Both the position numbers and the translations under genes were made by a program. This document shows positions 60,875 through 64,000 of a stretch of 64,000 nucleotides of DNA, one piece after another (position 1 is the stretch's first letter; every line of letters begins with the position of its first letter). This DNA comes from an uncultured Erythrobacter sp. (GTDB lineage Bacteria > Pseudomonadota > Alphaproteobacteria > Sphingomonadales > Sphingomonadaceae). The stretch covers positions 62,001 to 126,000 of the forward strand of contig CANMUS010000005.1 in assembly GCA_947501215.1 (NCBI GenBank), read 5' to 3'. Under the pieces are notes generated by a model. That model did not search any database, was not told the DNA's origin, and was given only the letters and a program-made list of their open reading frames with translations.

Positions 60875-62041
60875 GTGAAGCCCATCCTAGCCGGCCTGGC
60901 CGCCTGCCTCCTCCTCTCCGCCTGTTCGGCTGCCGATACGCCTCCGGAGCAGCAGCCAATCCCGGTCAAGACGGTTACCGTTGCCAGCGCCACGGTTCCC
61001 AACGTGATCGAACTGCCGGGCCGGGTCGAACCGGTGCGCGTTGCCGAAGTCCGCGCTCGCGTGACCGGCATCGTGCAGGAACGGCTCTATGAAGAAGGAA
61101 CCGACGTTCGCGCGGGTCAGCCGCTGTTCCGGATCGATCCGCGCGAATTGCGGGCAAGCTATGCCCAGACACAGGCAGCACTGGCACGTGCGCGGGCCAC
61201 CGCGGCGAACGCCAAGGCTGTCGTCGAGCGCTATCGCCCGCTGGTCGACGAGAATGCCATCAGCGGTCAGGAATATGACGCCGCGCTCGCCGCTTCGCGG
61301 GAAGCAGAGGCGAATGTCGCGCAGATCCGTGCGCAACTCGAATCGGCATCGCTCCAACTTGGCTACACCACCGTGCGTGCCCCGATCGGCGGGCGGGCCG
61401 GACGGGCACAGATTACCGAAGGCGCGCTTGTCAGTCAGCCGGAAGGCACGCTGATGACCCGGATCGAGCAGATTTCGCCGGTCTACGTTAGCTTCGCCCA
61501 GGCGGCTAGCGAAGTCCTCAGGTTGCGCCGGGCCATCGCCGCAGGCGAAATCGAACTGGACGAAAACGACCGCGTCGAGGTGCGCCTGACCTTCAGCGAC
61601 GGGACCGAATACCCGATTCCCGGCTATATCGACTTCCTTGCCTTCTCCGTCGATCAGCAGACAGGGACGGTAGAGTTACGAGCCGAGTTTCCCAATCCAC
61701 AGCGGCTGCTGCTACCCGGCGAATTCGTGCGCGCCCAAATCTATGCCGGCGAGATACAGAACGGCCTGACCGTGCCGCAGCGCGCCGTTTCGCTCACCGA
61801 GGAGGGCGGGACGGTGTTCGTCGTCGATAGCGAAGGATTGGCTGCAATCCGCCCGATCCAGCTCGGCGCGATGGTCGATGGAAACTGGATCGTGGAGGGC
61901 GGCCTTCGCCCCGGCGATGTCGTCATCACCAGCAACCTGCAGAAAATCAGGCCGGGTGTGCCGGTGAAAGTCTCGAACACGCCGACCGGGCAGAACAAGC
62001 CTGCAAAAGTTCCCGCTCAAACCGATCGCGGGGCGCAATAG
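60875..62041 (+). CDS. RND efflux periplasmic adaptor subunit (MexA/AcrA-like lipoprotein)
   Basis: The GTG at 60875 gives 388 residues. A lipobox, LLLSACS, gives a membrane-anchored lipoprotein. The adaptor layout is visible: barrel-sandwich domain with GRVEPVRVAEVRARVTG, an alpha-hairpin around 100-165 (YAQTQAALARARATAANAK), VRAPIGGRAGRA, and a beta-barrel and MP domain with VPQRAVSLTEEG. It joins the pump at 62045 to an outer-membrane channel not seen in this window. Only three bases separate it from the pump gene. Confidence 0.92.
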   Translation: MKPILAGLAACLLLSACSAADTPPEQQPIPVKTVTVASATVPNVIELPGRVEPVRVAEVRARVTGIVQERLYEEGTDVRAGQPLFRIDPRELRASYAQTQAALARARATAANAKAVVERYRPLVDENAISGQEYDAALAASREAEANVAQIRAQLESASLQLGYTTVRAPIGGRAGRAQITEGALVSQPEGTLMTRIEQISPVYVSFAQAASEVLRLRRAIAAGEIELDENDRVEVRLTFSDGTEYPIPGYIDFLAFSVDQQTGTVELRAEFPNPQRLLLPGEFVRAQIYAGEIQNGLTVPQRAVSLTEEGGTVFVVDSEGLAAIRPIQLGAMVDGNWIVEGGLRPGDVVITSNLQKIRPGVPVKVSNTPTGQNKPAKVPAQTDRGAQ

Positions 62042-62044
62042 ACC

Positions 62045-64000
62045 ATGGCGCGGTTCTTCATCGACAGGCCGATTTTTGCCTGGGTGGTTTCGCTCGGCAT
62101 CCTGCTGGCGGGCTTTATCGCCCTGCGCGCACTTCCGATCGAACAGTATCCAGAGGTCGCCCCACCATCGCTGACCATCAGCGTCGTGTATCCCGGTGCG
62201 GACGCAGAGACGCTCGAACAGAACGTCACGCAGGTCATCGAGCAGCAGCTCAACGGGGTGGAGGGTTTCCTCTACATGTCCTCGTCCAGCGGGTCGAACG
62301 GAGCGGCGAGTATCACGCTGACCTTCGAGGCGGGTACCGACATCGATATCGCCCAGACCGAGGTGCAGAACCGCTTGAGCACGGTCGAGGCGCGCCTGCC
62401 TGAAGAGGTCCGGCGACAGGGTATCACCGTGCGCCAGGCGAACGCCGGCTTCCTGATGATCGTCGCGCTCACATCGGAAAGCGGCGACCTTACGACTACC
62501 GATCTGGGCAACATCGCTGCGAACCAGGTTGTGGACGAGTTGCGCCGGGTGACCGGTGTGGGCGATGTCACGCTCTTCGGTTCGCAATATGCCATGCGCA
62601 TCTGGCTAGATCCCGAAGCGCTGGCAGCCTACAACCTGTCCCCAAGCGCAGTACTTGCCGCCATCCGCGAGCAGAATTCGCAGACCGCCGGCGGCTCGAT
62701 CGGCGCCCGGCCGCTCGCCGATGGGCAACAGATCAGCGCGACCATCTCGACCGAAGGCCGGTTCACCACCGTCGAAGAGTTCGAGAACATCATTCTTCGC
62801 GCCAATTCCGGCGCGGCAGTGGTAAGGCTTGGCGAGGTTGCGCGCGTCGAAATCGGTGCGCAAAGCTACGCCACTTCCACCACTCTCAACGGACAACCCA
62901 TGGCGGGGATGGCGATCCAGTTGGGGACCGGTGCCAACGCGCTTGCCGCTGCAGGGGGCGTGAAGGAGCGTCTCGCCGAAATCGCGCCCGGTCTTCCGGG
63001 AGACGTAAGCTGGTCGATCCCTTACGATACGACGCCTTTCGTTCAGGCTTCGGTGGAAGAAGTGGTGAAGACCTTGGTCGAGGCCATGGTGCTGGTCTTC
63101 CTCGTCATGTTCCTGTTCCTGCAGAACTGGCGAGCGACACTGATACCGACACTGGTAGTTCCGATTGCCCTGGCAGGCGCCTGTCTCGGTTTGTGGTTGT
63201 TCGGCTTTTCGATCAACGTGCTCTCGCTCTTCGGAATGGTCCTAGCGATCGGTATCCTGGTCGATGATGCGATCGTGGTGATCGAGAATGTCGAGCGCAT
63301 CATGCGTGAAGAAGGCCTCCCGCCCCTGCAGGCGACCCGCAAGGCAATGGGCCAGATCACCGGAGCGATCATCGGCATCACGCTGGTGCTGATCGCGGTT
63401 TTCGTGCCGATGGCCTTCTTCCCCGGCTCCACCGGGGGTATCTATCGTCAGTTCTCGGTTACGCTTGCCATTGCCATTTTCTTCTCGGCGTTCCTGGCGC
63501 TTTCCCTGACGCCGGCTCTTTGCGCCACCTTCCTGAAGCCGATCGCTAAAGGTCATGGGGAGGGCGGGCAGGTTGCGGTCGATACCGAAGCCGAAATGCA
63601 ACCCGGCTGGCGAGGACGCGTCGCCCAAGTGCGCAACAAGGCCGCCCGATTCTTTGGCCGGTTCAATGGCTGGTTCGCGCGGATGCAGGAGAAGTACGGC
63701 CGGGCCAATGACCGCATCCTGTCGCGGCCATGGCGCGGTTTCGCCGTATTTCTGGCTCTGGGCGCAGTAACGATTCTGCTGTTCATGCGCCTCCCGTCTG
63801 CCTTTCTGCCGACGGAGGACCAGGGGTTCCTCATCACCGCAGTTCAGGCGCCGCCGGGAGCGACGCAGGAGCGCACCGACGAAGCTCTGGAGCCGATCGA
63901 GGATTTCTGGTTGGCTCGCGAAGAGGTGGAAAACCTCGTTGTCGTGCGCGGATTCAGTTTCTTCGGTCAGGGTCAGAACAATGCGATCATGTTCGCGTCG
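62045..64000 (+). CDS. RND efflux transporter, AcrB/MexB (HAE1) type, N-terminal part (cut by window edge)
   Basis: The frame from ATG 62045 stays open to the window end (652 codons), about 60 percent of a full-length pump. The N-terminus ARFFIDRPIFAWVVSLG and the PGADAETLEQNVTQVIEQQ region are typical of AcrB. TM4 carries the proton-relay acids in AIGILVDDAIVVIENVERIM. It should export hydrophobic drugs or other toxic compounds. Repression by the divergent TetR is likely. The outer-membrane channel, if encoded, lies beyond the right edge. Confidence 0.93.
   Translation, partial: MARFFIDRPIFAWVVSLGILLAGFIALRALPIEQYPEVAPPSLTISVVYPGADAETLEQNVTQVIEQQLNGVEGFLYMSSSSGSNGAASITLTFEAGTDIDIAQTEVQNRLSTVEARLPEEVRRQGITVRQANAGFLMIVALTSESGDLTTTDLGNIAANQVVDELRRVTGVGDVTLFGSQYAMRIWLDPEALAAYNLSPSAVLAAIREQNSQTAGGSIGARPLADGQQISATISTEGRFTTVEEFENIILRANSGAAVVRLGEVARVEIGAQSYATSTTLNGQPMAGMAIQLGTGANALAAAGGVKERLAEIAPGLPGDVSWSIPYDTTPFVQASVEEVVKTLVEAMVLVFLVMFLFLQNWRATLIPTLVVPIALAGACLGLWLFGFSINVLSLFGMVLAIGILVDDAIVVIENVERIMREEGLPPLQATRKAMGQITGAIIGITLVLIAVFVPMAFFPGSTGGIYRQFSVTLAIAIFFSAFLALSLTPALCATFLKPIAKGHGEGGQVAVDTEAEMQPGWRGRVAQVRNKAARFFGRFNGWFARMQEKYGRANDRILSRPWRGFAVFLALGAVTILLFMRLPSAFLPTEDQGFLITAVQAPPGATQERTDEALEPIEDFWLAREEVENLVVVRGFSFFGQGQNNAIMFAS

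Noticed and set aside
1..64000. CRISPR arrays, tRNA or rRNA genes
   Set aside because: No regularly spaced repeat array and no tRNA- or rRNA-like segment was noticed on reading both strands, although a covariance-model scan was not possible.

Overview
The window is GC-rich DNA of an alphaproteobacterium, most likely a member of the Sphingomonadales. The order and type of its conjugation genes, an S24 repressor beside a MobF relaxase, and an ssb/ardC/DUF2493 accessory block all resemble large sphingomonad conjugative plasmids. Whether this copy is a plasmid or an integrated element cannot be decided here, because no replication or integration gene and no clear att site is visible. Both ends are cut inside genes (traE on the left, an RND pump on the right).

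Layout. (1) 1-16781, plus strand: an F-type (MPF-F) type IV secretion operon, traE-K-B-dsbC-V-C-orf-trbI-traF(peptidase)-W-U-trbC-N-F-H-G, with nearly every junction overlapping by a few bases. (2) 16782-41699: a roughly 25-kb defence island that I read as a Dpd (7-deazaguanine-in-DNA) modification-restriction system. The modification arm on the plus strand has a YaaA-like DpdC candidate, a DGQHR protein (DpdB-like), the TGT-like transglycosylase DpdA, a second DGQHR protein, then QueE, QueD and QueC, which make preQ0. It continues into a multi-spanning membrane protein, a HAD phosphatase, a TM0106-type RecB-like nuclease and a 2105-residue protein that fuses an SF1 helicase to a DpdJ-like SF2 helicase. 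A convergent minus-strand arm carries DpdF (RecQ-like), DpdG, DpdH (ATPase) and a DpdI candidate. (3) 41798-48374: a small DNA-binding protein, an S24 repressor, the MobF relaxase/helicase TraI, the coupling protein TraD and a small relaxosome-type protein, then a hairpin-rich region that is a candidate oriT. (4) 49106-53550: a probable leading region with small hypothetical genes, ssb, a DUF2493 (SLOG) protein and an ArdC-like antirestriction protein. (5) 53713-58139, minus strand: a compact operon mipA-gbsR-mscS-cardiolipin-synthase-like, which reads as an envelope/osmotic-stress unit. (6) 58217-60146: an IS3-family element next to an IS5-type transposase remnant. (7) 60147-64000: a TetR repressor divergent from an RND efflux adaptor and pump, with a palindromic operator between them.

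How it fits together. The element encodes its own transfer machine, relaxosome and anti-restriction functions. Between traG and the relaxase block it carries a self/non-self system that would replace guanine in its own and the host's DNA with a deazaguanine base and attack unmodified DNA. The most unusual points are the two different DpdB-like proteins flanking DpdA, the split and re-fused nuclease/helicase pair, the membrane-protein plus HAD insertion after queC, and a QueD that lacks the usual catalytic cysteine. All functional names are read from motifs and gene context; no database search was possible.
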